Source: JADJNW01 sp964517175
Lineage (GTDB): Bacteria > Bacteroidota > Bacteroidia > Chitinophagales > Saprospiraceae
NCBI GenBank assembly: GCA_964517175.1
Contig: CAZFBU010000156.1
Span: 1-9,867, forward strand
Reading direction: 5' to 3'
Length of the DNA: 9,867 bases
Shown here one piece after another: positions 1 to 6,885 of this stretch. Numbering within the stretch: position 1 is the stretch's first letter; every line of letters starts with the position of its first letter. The notes beneath the pieces were generated by a model. That model did not search any database, was not told where the DNA came from, and saw only the letters and a program-made list of their open reading frames with translations. Position numbers and translations under genes: made by a program.

Positions 1-14
1 CGAAGATTTACGGC

Positions 15-45
15 ATCCTGAATCCTGAAAATCCCGTGAATCCTG
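15..45. repeat. Short degenerate ATCCTG tandem repeat
   Basis: Four copies of a hexamer, ATCCTG, ATCCTG, ATCCCG and ATCCTG, start at 15, 22, 31 and 40, so the period is 7 to 9 bases. The array lies downstream of the minus-strand acyl-CoA dehydrogenase gene and contains no recognisable gene. I recall similar ATCCTGAAA-like intergenic arrays from Bacteroidota genomes, so I read it as a dispersed intergenic repeat cut by the window edge. No function can be assigned. Confidence 0.5.
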
Positions 46-55
46 TCTATTCATT

Positions 56-72
56 GACAATTTAAAATTGTC
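56..72. repeat. Perfect 17-nt inverted repeat, possible 3' end hairpin
   Basis: GACAATTT and AAATTGTC form a perfect 8-bp dyad around one central A. It begins 22 bases past the stop codon of the minus-strand acyl-CoA dehydrogenase, so it could form a hairpin in that mRNA. The stem is AT-rich and has no clear T-tract after it, so an intrinsic terminator is only a weak possibility. The right end overlaps a 16-base segment that recurs near 8767. Confidence 0.35.
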
Positions 73-93
73 CCTCTACTTATCCGTAGCTGT

Positions 94-1287
94 CTAGCCT
101 TTCTTGGCATAAGCCTTTAAAATATGCTTCGCCACGCGGCTTTTGTGCACCTCGTCGGCACCGTCGTAGATGCGCGCGCCGCGCTCGTGAGCGTACCACA
201 TTGCCAACGGCGTGTCGTCGCTGATGCCCATAGCGCCGTGCACCTGGATGGCGCAGTCCAGCGTTTGCTGCAGCACATTCGCGCAGTAGAATTTGATGGC
301 AGAAATATCAATCTTGGCGTCTTCGGTGCCGCCGGCGTCAATTTTTTGGGCGACTTCCAGCACCATCATGCGGGCTGCTTTGATTTCCACGTAGCGCTCA
401 GCGATCCAGTTTTGAATGGTCTGGCGGGTGGCAAGGGGCTTGCCGGGTTCCAGTTCGCGGCTCAGGGCGCGTTGGCACATCAGGTCGAATGCCCGATCAC
501 AAATGCCAATCCAGCGCATACAATGGTGAATTCTACCCGGACCCAGTCGGCTTTGCGCCAACGCAAAACCAGCGCCTTCCTTGCCCAGCAGATTGCGCAC
601 CGGCACTTTGCAGTGGTCGAAACGCACTTCGGAATGGCTCATCCAGCCGCCGCCCTCCGTACCCATGATGGAGATTTTGCGCACGTGCTGAAAGCCCGGC
701 GTATCCACCGGTACGATGATCTGGCTGGCGCGGGTGTAAGGATTTTCCGCATCCGGATCGGTGATGCACATCACAATGGCAAAGCTGGAACCCTCGGCGG
801 CAGTGGTAAACCATTTGTGCCCATTGATGACGTAAGAATCGCCTTCGCGAATGGCGATCGTGCCCATATGCACGGGATTGGAGCCGGCGAATTCCGGTTC
901 GGTCATGGCGAAGCAGGAGCGAATTTCCCCCGCCAGCAGCGGTTTCAGATATTGTTCCTGTTGTTCCGGGGTGCCGAATTCCATCAGGATTTCCATATTA
1001 CCGACATCCGGCGCCTGGCAATTGAACGCATAGTGCGCAAAGGGCGATTGCCCGAGGATCGCACTCATCTGCCCAAATTCCGCCAGCGACAAGCCAAGCC
1101 CGCCCCACGCCGCCGAAATGTGCGGATTCCATAAGCCCAGCGCCTTTACCCGGGCGCGTTTTTCATCGAGTACCGGCTGTACCTGCGCCCACGCCGACGC
1201 CAGTAGCGTCGGCTCCAGGGGAATTAGTTCCCGCTGTACAAAATCCTGCGTGCGTTGCAAAATCCCGGCTAATTGTGTTTGTTTCAT
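94..1287 (-). CDS. Acyl-CoA dehydrogenase, ACAD10/11-like
   Basis: This 397-residue flavoprotein should oxidise an acyl-CoA to the 2-enoyl-CoA, passing electrons from FAD to an electron-transfer flavoprotein in the cytoplasm. The three acyl-CoA dehydrogenase parts are in order: an alpha-helical N-domain with AWGGLG near 60-65; the middle beta-domain with the flavin-contacting MTEP motif at 128-131 and NGHKWFTT at 155-162; and a helical C-domain with QVHGAMG. Near the C-terminus, YDGADEVH has Asp375 where medium-chain enzymes have the catalytic Glu of YEGT. The DG-DEVH form and the IHHCMRW segment fit the ACAD10/ACAD11-like subfamily. I chose the ATG at 1287. An extension to 1407 would use a TTG and adds 40 residues unlike the family. 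No partner beta-oxidation gene is adjacent, so the substrate is unknown. The family call is firm; the subfamily is moderately so. Confidence 0.93.
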   Translation of the reverse strand: MKQTQLAGILQRTQDFVQRELIPLEPTLLASAWAQVQPVLDEKRARVKALGLWNPHISAAWGGLGLSLAEFGQMSAILGQSPFAHYAFNCQAPDVGNMEILMEFGTPEQQEQYLKPLLAGEIRSCFAMTEPEFAGSNPVHMGTIAIREGDSYVINGHKWFTTAAEGSSFAIVMCITDPDAENPYTRASQIIVPVDTPGFQHVRKISIMGTEGGGWMSHSEVRFDHCKVPVRNLLGKEGAGFALAQSRLGPGRIHHCMRWIGICDRAFDLMCQRALSRELEPGKPLATRQTIQNWIAERYVEIKAARMMVLEVAQKIDAGGTEDAKIDISAIKFYCANVLQQTLDCAIQVHGAMGISDDTPLAMWYAHERGARIYDGADEVHKSRVAKHILKAYAKKG

Positions 1288-1588
1288 GCCCGTCGTTTTA
1301 GTATTGCCAAAGCTAAGGAAAGATTGGAAAGAAGAAAAGCGGTTTTTCTCTGGCAAGGGTACGAAGATGCAGCGATTTCTTACGTAGAAGTCACGCGTGC
1401 TGTGCAAACAATAATCCGTGCAGTTTTTATCTCACGCAAAGGTTTGTTTTTCAGTTAGTTAGTTTTATAAAATTTAAAGACAACAACAATCTGATTATCA
1501 GTTTCTTATAAATTTAGCCCGAAGCATTGCCTAAACCAAGTATAATCCAAAATCCCGTTGTATATTGCCGCTGACCTACAGATGAAAA
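1288..1588. other. 301-nt divergent intergenic region
   Basis: This spacer separates the minus-strand acyl-CoA dehydrogenase start from the plus-strand ABC ATPase start, so it must hold promoters for both. I find no convincing coding frame or RNA gene. It contains an 11-base perfect dyad, CTGAT-T-ATCAG, at 1491-1501. It also has TAAATTTA at 1509-1516, one base from the Bacteroidota -7 consensus TAnnTTTG, but no matching -33 TTTG at the usual 19-21 base spacing. The promoters are therefore not assigned. Confidence 0.5.
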
Positions 1589-2539
1589 ATGATTGAAGTA
1601 CAACAGCTTACCAAACGGTTTGGCGAACTTACCGCAGTGGATGACGTCAGCTTTAAAGTGGATAGTGGCAAAACCCTGGCGCTTATCGGCTCCAGCGGTT
1701 CCGGAAAAACGACGATCCTGCGCATGGTCAATCGCCTTATCGAGCCGGACGAAGGCAAAATTCTGGTGGATGGGGAAGACCTGACCCGCCAGCCGCTGGT
1801 GCAGGTGCGCAGACGCATGGGATATGTCATTCAAAGTATGGGATTGTTTCCGCATTATACCGTTGCCGGCAATATTGCCATTGTGCCCCAACTGCTCAAG
1901 TGGGATAAAGAACGTATTCGCGAACGCATTCATACGCTCCTGGAGCACATGGGGCTGCCACCGGCAGAATATGCTCAAAAATACCCCGACCAACTCAGCG
2001 GCGGGCAGCAGCAGCGCGTCGGGCTGGCAAGGGCGCTGGCAGCCAATCCGCCCATTATCCTCATGGACGAACCCTTCGGCGCGCTCGATCCCATTACCCG
2101 CTTCCACATCCGGCGCGAAGTGCTGCAACTGGAGGAGTTTCAGGATAAAACCATCATCATCGTTACCCACGATGTAGAAGAAGCTTTTGAAATGGGCGAC
2201 GTGGTCTGTTTGCTGGACAAAGGGCGGGTGCAGCAATCGGGCACGCCCCGAACGCTGCTGGAAAAACCTGCCAATGAATTTGTATCCGGCTTTTTTGCCA
2301 GCCAGAAATTGCACCTGGAATTGATTGTTTATACCCTGGCAGATGTCTTTGACCATTTAAAACCAGACCAACCGAATGAAAACGCTATGCCGTTTTCGCT
2401 GCACACCAGCCTGCGGGACGTGCTGGACCAACTGAACAGCAGCGGCAAAAAAAACGGTACAGTGAAGCGCAACGACCAACAGCGTTTCTTCGACATTCCT
2501 ACCCTGATGCGGGTGCAACATGAACTGGCAAATTCGTAA
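1589..2539 (+). CDS. OpuCA/ProV-like osmoprotectant ABC transporter ATP-binding protein
   Basis: A 316-residue ABC ATPase of the quaternary-amine/osmoprotectant uptake type (glycine betaine, choline or carnitine class). It would power an inner-membrane permease. All nucleotide-binding motifs are present: Walker A GSSGSGKTT at 34-42, Q-loop Gln82 followed by GLFPH, signature LSGGQ at 136-140, Walker B ending in the catalytic Glu161 of ILMDEP, D-loop ALDP at 165-168 and switch His194 in VTHD. The PPIILMDEPFGALDPITR stretch is characteristic of this subfamily. After about residue 240 comes a poorly conserved tail. Residues near the end (SLRDVLDQL, then FDIPTLMRV) look like a single degenerate CBS motif instead of the tandem CBS pair of OpuCA. 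No permease or binding-protein gene is adjacent; argH follows 59 bases downstream on the same strand. There is no Shine-Dalgarno, as usual for Bacteroidota. The ATPase family is secure, the exact substrate is not. Confidence 0.92.
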   Translation: MIEVQQLTKRFGELTAVDDVSFKVDSGKTLALIGSSGSGKTTILRMVNRLIEPDEGKILVDGEDLTRQPLVQVRRRMGYVIQSMGLFPHYTVAGNIAIVPQLLKWDKERIRERIHTLLEHMGLPPAEYAQKYPDQLSGGQQQRVGLARALAANPPIILMDEPFGALDPITRFHIRREVLQLEEFQDKTIIIVTHDVEEAFEMGDVVCLLDKGRVQQSGTPRTLLEKPANEFVSGFFASQKLHLELIVYTLADVFDHLKPDQPNENAMPFSLHTSLRDVLDQLNSSGKKNGTVKRNDQQRFFDIPTLMRVQHELANS

Positions 2540-2598
2540 TTTCCACTAAAACTTCCGACCTTCGCACCGATATTCAATAACATGGATAAACCAGAACT

Positions 2599-3933
2599 AT
2601 GAAACTTTGGCAAAAGGATTATACCGTCAATGCAGATATTGAGGCGTTTACCGTGGGGAAAGACCGGGAACTGGACCTGCAACTGGCAAAATACGATGTA
2701 CTCGGCTCGCTGGCACACATCATTATGCTGGAAAGCATCGGTCTGCTTACAACGGCGGAGTTGCGGCAGTTAACCGAAAAATTGCGGGAAATTTATAAAA
2801 AAGCCGAAGCGGGCGAATTTATCATCGAAGCCGGTGTGGAAGACGTTCATTCGCAGGTAGAACTCCTGCTGACGCGCGAACTCGGCGACGTCGGCAAAAA
2901 AATTCACTCGGGCCGCTCGCGCAACGACCAGGTACTGGTAGATTTACGCTTGTTTTTCCGGGCAGAATTGCAGGAGATCACGACTTTGACGCAAAATTTA
3001 TTTGACCAGTTGATGAATTTGGCGGAAACGCACAAAAACACACTGCTGCCAGGCTACACGCACCTGCAGGTGGCGATGGTGTCGTCCTTTGGTTTGTGGT
3101 TCTCGGCTTATGCCGAAGCGCTGGTGGATGATATGCAATTGCTGCAAAGCGTTTACAAGATTATAAACCAAAACCCCTTGGGTTCGGCGGCGGGCTATGG
3201 TTCCTCTTTCCCGCTCAATCGCCGGATGACGACCGATTTGCTTGGTTTCGAGGATTTGAGCTATAATGTCGTAAATGCTCAGATGGGGCGCGGCAAGAGC
3301 GAGCTTTTCCTGGCGTTTGCGCTTGCCGGACTGGGCAGTACGCTGGGCAAACTGGCGATGGATGTGACGCTGTACATGAATCAAAACTTCGGATTTATCA
3401 GCTTCCCGGATGAACTGACCACCGGATCGAGCATCATGCCGCACAAGAAAAACCCGGATGTATTTGAATTGATTCGGGCGCGCTGCAACCAGTTGCAGAG
3501 CCTGCCGGGGCAGGTGAGCCAACTGACGGGCACGCTGCCCTCGGGCTACCATCGGGATTTTCAGTTGCTGAAAGAGCAGGTTTTTCCGGCTATCGAAAGT
3601 CTGAAGGCGTGCCTGCGTATGGCAACTTTTGCACTCGGACAAATTCGCGTCAGGCAAAATATCCTTCAGGATGAAAAATATAAATACCTCTTTAGTGTGG
3701 AAGAAGTGAACAAACTGGTACTACAAGGCATTCCCTTCCGCGATGCGTACAAGCAGGTGGGGCAGGGCATTGAGGCGGGAACGTTTGAGCCGGAGCGCCA
3801 GATCGCGCATACGCACGAAGGCAGTATCGGCAATTTGTGCCTACCGGATATACGCGCGAAGCTGGATCGGGTGCTGGCAGGCTTTGATTTTGAACGGGTG
3901 TACCGGCAATGTGCGGATTTGCTGACGAAATGA
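2599..3933 (+). CDS. argH: Argininosuccinate lyase
   Basis: This 444-residue enzyme of the fumarase/aspartase superfamily splits argininosuccinate into arginine and fumarate, the last step of arginine synthesis, and works as a cytoplasmic homotetramer. Conserved regions are visible in order: SGRSRNDQV at 104-112; GYTHLQ at 152-157 with His155 as the expected catalytic histidine; and the mobile signature loop GSSIMPHKKNPD at 276-287, which carries the catalytic serine. The loop has His where many homologues have Gln (MPQKKNP), a common kind of variation. The length is close to the usual 440-470 and the C-terminus appears complete, so the gene ends naturally 14 bases before the assembly gap. 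It follows the ABC ATPase by 59 bases and could be co-transcribed, although the functions are unrelated. No other arg gene is in the window. Confidence 0.97.
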   Translation: MKLWQKDYTVNADIEAFTVGKDRELDLQLAKYDVLGSLAHIIMLESIGLLTTAELRQLTEKLREIYKKAEAGEFIIEAGVEDVHSQVELLLTRELGDVGKKIHSGRSRNDQVLVDLRLFFRAELQEITTLTQNLFDQLMNLAETHKNTLLPGYTHLQVAMVSSFGLWFSAYAEALVDDMQLLQSVYKIINQNPLGSAAGYGSSFPLNRRMTTDLLGFEDLSYNVVNAQMGRGKSELFLAFALAGLGSTLGKLAMDVTLYMNQNFGFISFPDELTTGSSIMPHKKNPDVFELIRARCNQLQSLPGQVSQLTGTLPSGYHRDFQLLKEQVFPAIESLKACLRMATFALGQIRVRQNILQDEKYKYLFSVEEVNKLVLQGIPFRDAYKQVGQGIEAGTFEPERQIAHTHEGSIGNLCLPDIRAKLDRVLAGFDFERVYRQCADLLTK

Positions 3934-3947
3934 TGGATGTGGCACAC

Positions 3948-4047
3948 NNNNNNNNNNNNNNNNNNNNNNNNNNNNNNNNNNNNNNNNNNNNNNNNNNNNN
4001 NNNNNNNNNNNNNNNNNNNNNNNNNNNNNNNNNNNNNNNNNNNNNNN
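3948..4047. other. Assembly gap of exactly 100 N
   Basis: One hundred undetermined bases separate the 3' end of argH from the truncated minus-strand MuiA-family gene. A run of exactly 100 N is a common scaffolding placeholder for a gap of unknown length, so distances across it should not be trusted. The two flanking genes converge on the gap. The missing C-terminus of the right-hand gene alone should need more than 100 bases. Confidence 0.97.
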
Positions 4048-5414
4048 CGCACTTCCGTTTTTTTGTTGCCGATAAACTGGTCGCTGCTGTTCTGCACATC
4101 TTTTTTGCGGGTGACCACGACGCCTTCGTCGCGCCCGAGCGAAAGGATGAGGGTGTCGGTGGTACTTTGTACATCGAGGTAGGATTTTCCAAGATAGGTG
4201 CCTTCAAAATACAAATTCGCTTCGCCATTGAGCAGGTTGTACTGCTCCCAGTCGGTCATTTGTGCGGTGAGGTAAGCCGTCGGATCAAGCTTCGGTGCAG
4301 CGTAATATTCGTAGAATGCCGGCACTTCGTACTCGTCAATATTCACGGTATATTGCTTGCCATCGGCGGGGATATCGTAGGGCAATTCAATTTTAAACTC
4401 GAACGAAGTGGTACCTTCTATAAATTCTGCCTGAAGCAAATCTGCTTCTGCCACTTCGAGTTCTCTTGCCATATCCTGCTGTTGCTTGGGTGCGAGCTGT
4501 CCCTGCTGGGCTTTTTCCAGTTGATTGTATTGGTTTTTGTAATTTCGATACACAACGGGTTCGTAGAAACCAAGCCGCCAAACCTGCAGCGTCGGCTTCA
4601 CATTCGGTCGGGAAGGATTACCCGTGGAAAGGCTCAATTGCACTTTGTTCCAGTCTTCGCCGGAATTTTGATATACATTTGCTTTGTACGCCAGGGCGAC
4701 CGGGCTGCTGATGTCCGTCACCCGCAGGTCATATACCGGCGTCCAGCCCGCGCTGCGCACGAGGTAGCCCAGCTCAAAACTACCCTGCGTAGCCGCCGGA
4801 GCAAGCACCTTCACGGAGATTTCGCTGGTCGGGCGGTTGTTGCGAGCGCTCATGTCGTTGATCTGGCGATTGATCTTCTGGAGTTCTTCCTGCAAATCCT
4901 CACTCCGGGCATTTATATCCAATTGCTCCAGCTTGATGGCGCTGAGCCGCTCGCGGTAATATTTGGCGACCGCCTGCAAACGCTCCACCGACGTACCACT
5001 GCTGCCACCCACATTCTTATTGGCCAGAATGAGTGCTTCTTCTTCCTTCAGCACCTGGAGCCGGATGTCTTCACGGTCGAGTTGCCCCTGCAGTTTGTCG
5101 CGCTCCGCCACCAGCGCCCGGTAAGCGGCAGATCGCTCTACTTCCCGCAAATAATTGATCTCATGGCTCACCGCCAGGATGGTAAAGCTGCCACTCGCCT
5201 GCACTTGGATGCTCTGCGGGTCGAGATCAGGAGAGATGCCGGTGAATTTCAGCACCTGCTCCCCTGCCGGAATGTCGGTCCTGGCAGCACGGACCACCTG
5301 CGCCCCCTGTCGGAATATTTTTACGCTTTCAATAGTGGAATTTACGTCTTGGTCGGCTGCAATCATTAGGTTTGTCAATAAGAGAGCGATCAGAAAAATC
5401 AGGATTCGTTTCAT
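4048..5414 (-). CDS. MuiA-family exported protein (DUF4140/DUF4139), C-terminus lost in gap
   Basis: The first 455 residues of a secreted or periplasmic protein of the mucoidy-inhibitor MuiA family are visible. The biochemical role of the family is not established. Residues 1-20 are a signal peptide (Lys-Arg, then a Leu/Ile-rich core and an Ala-Ala end). A DUF4140-like N-domain covers roughly 28-120, followed by a charged coiled coil to about 195. A DUF4139-like domain begins near 213 with the hallmark SAGWTPVYDLRV and NSGEDWN segments. A Gln/Glu-rich coiled insertion lies around 300-340. The sequence runs into the N gap in a conserved part (IGNKKTEV), so the end of DUF4139 and the stop codon are missing. 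I chose the ATG at 5414 because it sits directly before the signal peptide. In-frame starts at 5426 and 5438 would add 4 or 8 residues. Any frame continuing across the gap into argH antisense is an artefact. Confidence 0.88.
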
Positions 5415-5432
5415 GTTTTTTGGCATTTGGTT

Positions 5433-5463
5433 TAACATTAAATTTGAATTTGTAAGCTACAAA
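5433..5463 (-). promoter_or_regulatory. Weak Bacteroidota-type promoter candidate for the MuiA-family gene
   Basis: Read on the minus strand, TTTG at 5463-5460 is followed by 19 bases and then TAATGTTA at 5440-5433. The Bacteroidota consensus is TTTG, 19-21 bases, TAnnTTTG. The -33 box is exact and the spacing fits, but the -7 box matches only the TA and two of the final four bases. The start codon is 18 bases further on. Its -33 box overlaps the T-tract of the hairpin at 5461-5481. Confidence 0.25.
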
Positions 5464-5481
5464 ACGCAGATACTGCGCTTT
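5461..5481 (-). terminator. Candidate small intrinsic terminator upstream of the MuiA-family gene
   Basis: On the minus strand an A-run leads into GCGCAG, a TAT loop and CTGCGT, then more T. This forms a 9-bp stem (AAAGCGCAG with CTGCGTTTT) with one G·U pair, an A-tract before and a T-tract after, the layout of a small bidirectional intrinsic terminator. It lies about 150 bases past the stress-protein gene and 46 bases before the MuiA-family ATG. It could block read-through between them, or act as a leader hairpin. Confidence 0.4.
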
Positions 5482-5570
5482 TCTGTTCGTAGGATGCAGT
5501 GGCGTGCAGAATTACACAAATCAGATAAAAAATTGGAAGGAAAGCACGATGAGCGGTTTCATAACAGACA

Positions 5571-5601
5571 GATTTGGCAAGTCGCCATGACTTACCAAAT
5601 C
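5571..5601 (-). terminator. 13-bp hairpin after the universal stress protein gene
   Basis: On the minus strand, GATTTGGTAAGTC and GACTTGCCAAATC flank the loop ATGGC. All 13 positions pair, one of them as U·G. On the plus strand the same position is a C·A mismatch, so the structure is favoured in minus-strand RNA. It begins 30 bases past the stop codon of the stress-protein gene, where a 3' end hairpin is expected. There is only a weak T-rich stretch after it (TGTCTGTTATG), so it may be a terminator needing help, or a stabilising 3' hairpin. Confidence 0.55.
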
Positions 5602-5631
5602 CGTCCAGGTTCTTAAACTATTCCTGAGAGA

Positions 5632-6432
5632 TCAGGCATCTTGCAGCACCAGCAGCGGCACTTTGCTGTTGAATACTTTTTTGGTAGTAGCGCTTTCGTG
5701 GAAAATGCCCTCCAGGAAACCTCTTTTGTGACGAATCATGCAAAGCATATCGGCATTTTGTTCCTGCACGAAGTCGCTCAGGCTACCATTCAAATCATCA
5801 ATAGCAAGATCGTAATGATAGGTTCGCTCCACATCTTCGAGGTAAGCATCAATCGTGGTATTCAGCCCATCCTGATTATCATCCTTGTGGTAAACCCGGA
5901 CCATGGCGCTGTAATTTTTAGCCAGATCCAGTACCGGATTCAACACTTCTACACCGAAGTCCTCTTCCTCATCAATAGCCAATGCAATCGTTTCGATAGG
6001 GCGATAAGCAAATCCGGAAGGAATAGCCAGCACCGGCACATCGGTGCGCTTCATCACGCCATTGGTTGTGCTGCCAATGAAGACCTCTTCCAACCCGGAG
6101 GCACCTTGTGTACCCATGACAATAAGGTCATAATCGCCATCTTCACTCACACTGGCAATCATGCTGACAATGTCGCCTTTCACAATTTTTGACACGAGCG
6201 ATGCACCATTTTTGAGCTTCGGCTCTACCTTATTCATCAGCTCCAGCATATTATCTGCAGCATCTTCTTTTATATGCTTTTCAACGGATACAAAACTTCC
6301 GGTAGCGCTATATACCCGATAGGTATGTAGCAGCGTAATTTCGCTACCGAATCGGTTTGCCAGTTCGACAACGTAATGCAAAGCATTTTCGGCATTTTTA
6401 GAGAAATCGGTTGGAAACAAAATTTTTTTCAT
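5632..6432 (-). CDS. Universal stress protein, tandem Usp domains
   Basis: A 266-residue cytoplasmic protein with two Usp (UspA-like) domains in tandem. Domain 1 (about 1-138) starts with KKILFPTDFS and carries the full nucleotide-binding motif G-x2-G-x9-G-S, as GTQG at 107-110 and GS at 120-121, so this half should bind ATP. Domain 2 (about 146-266) keeps the fold, ending in VPLLVLQ, but at the equivalent place has RHKRGFLEGIFHES and lacks the glycine motif. It is probably a non-binding half. I chose the ATG at 6432; an upstream TTG at 6441 would add three residues. It lies 23 bases downstream of the thioredoxin-fold gene, on the same strand, and forms an operon with it. Many Usp genes are induced under low oxygen by FNR-type regulators, which fits the neighbouring sensor-regulator pair. 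The specific role is unknown. Confidence 0.94.
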   Translation of the reverse strand: MKKILFPTDFSKNAENALHYVVELANRFGSEITLLHTYRVYSATGSFVSVEKHIKEDAADNMLELMNKVEPKLKNGASLVSKIVKGDIVSMIASVSEDGDYDLIVMGTQGASGLEEVFIGSTTNGVMKRTDVPVLAIPSGFAYRPIETIALAIDEEEDFGVEVLNPVLDLAKNYSAMVRVYHKDDNQDGLNTTIDAYLEDVERTYHYDLAIDDLNGSLSDFVQEQNADMLCMIRHKRGFLEGIFHESATTKKVFNSKVPLLVLQDA

Positions 6433-6455
6433 GTTTTTCAAAATGTTTAGTCAGT

Positions 6456-6746
6456 TCAATTTTCGTTTGCAAGTAAAAAAAAGGGTTCCAGCAATACTAC
6501 TAAATTTTCAACGCTTGGCACCTGTTTTTGGATGAGAATATCTTCATCCAGAACAATTGCCGGGATGCCGCTAATGTCGTACTGCATCAATTCATTCACT
6601 CCTTCTACCTCTTCAAACGGAATTTCCAGGCGTAAAATTTCAAGCGCTGCCAGCAAATTTGCCTTCAGTGCCCGAGTTTTGATAGAACCGACCCCCAGCA
6701 CCTTCAGCCGGGGTAATATATGGTTATTTTTATGTTGAACGGTCAT
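6456..6746 (-). CDS. Cysteine-free thioredoxin-fold small protein
   Basis: A 96-residue cytoplasmic protein resembling the small thioredoxin_3-type family, whose usual start is a beta strand, LGxGC-xx-C, then a helix. Here the strand and turn are present (KVLGVG at 15-20), but the two redox cysteines are replaced: Ser21-Ile-Lys-Thr24 takes the place of C-x-x-C. The cis-proline region is kept, as SGIPAIVLDEDIL with Pro62. The whole protein has no cysteine, so it cannot act as a dithiol oxidoreductase. A binding, structural or regulatory role is more likely. It is the first gene of a two-gene operon with the universal stress protein. Its ATG faces the divergent promoter region shared with the sensor kinase. 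The similarity is to a short domain, so the family call is moderate, while the gene itself is well supported by operon position and composition. Confidence 0.75.
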   Translation of the reverse strand: MTVQHKNNHILPRLKVLGVGSIKTRALKANLLAALEILRLEIPFEEVEGVNELMQYDISGIPAIVLDEDILIQKQVPSVENLVVLLEPFFLLANEN

Positions 6747-6821
6747 TTTTTCGAGGCTTTAATATTAAGAAATTCACGCTGGAAATGCGCCAGCAAATCC
6801 GAATCAATTCAACTACTTTTC

Positions 6822-6833
6822 CGTATTTATACG
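6822..6833. promoter_or_regulatory. CGTAT-N2-ATACG inverted repeat in divergent promoter region
   Basis: A perfect 5-bp dyad with a two-base centre lies 75 bases upstream of the thioredoxin-fold gene and 109 bases upstream of the kinase start. It could be an operator for the minus-strand operon, but no known regulator is matched and short AT-containing dyads occur by chance. Confidence 0.25.
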
Positions 6834-6885
6834 CAAAATAAACAAAGGTCGTCCCCGGGCAAATGATTTTTAGAGTTATCGGGGG

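Noticed and set aside
124..1134. A 336-residue plus-strand open frame opposite the acyl-CoA dehydrogenase
   Set aside because: It is rich in His, Arg and Ala as expected for the antisense of a real gene, and has no family resemblance.
1288..1407. A 40-residue N-terminal extension of the acyl-CoA dehydrogenase from a TTG
   Set aside because: The extension is unlike the family N-terminus, and the ATG at 1287 directly precedes a normal acyl-CoA dehydrogenase N-domain.
1491..1501. CTGAT-T-ATCAG as an FNR site
   Set aside because: The half-sites resemble TTGAT/ATCAA but are separated by one base instead of four, so an FNR dimer could not bind in the normal way.
1514..2356. A 280-residue minus-strand open frame opposite the ABC ATPase
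   Set aside because: It is antisense to a gene with every ABC motif intact, and its protein has no recognisable domain. GC-rich third positions explain the lack of stops.
3666..5438. A 590-residue minus-strand frame that runs through the N gap into argH antisense
   Set aside because: The first 455 codons are the real MuiA-family gene. The part beyond the gap is antisense argH joined by a placeholder gap, so it is not the true C-terminus.
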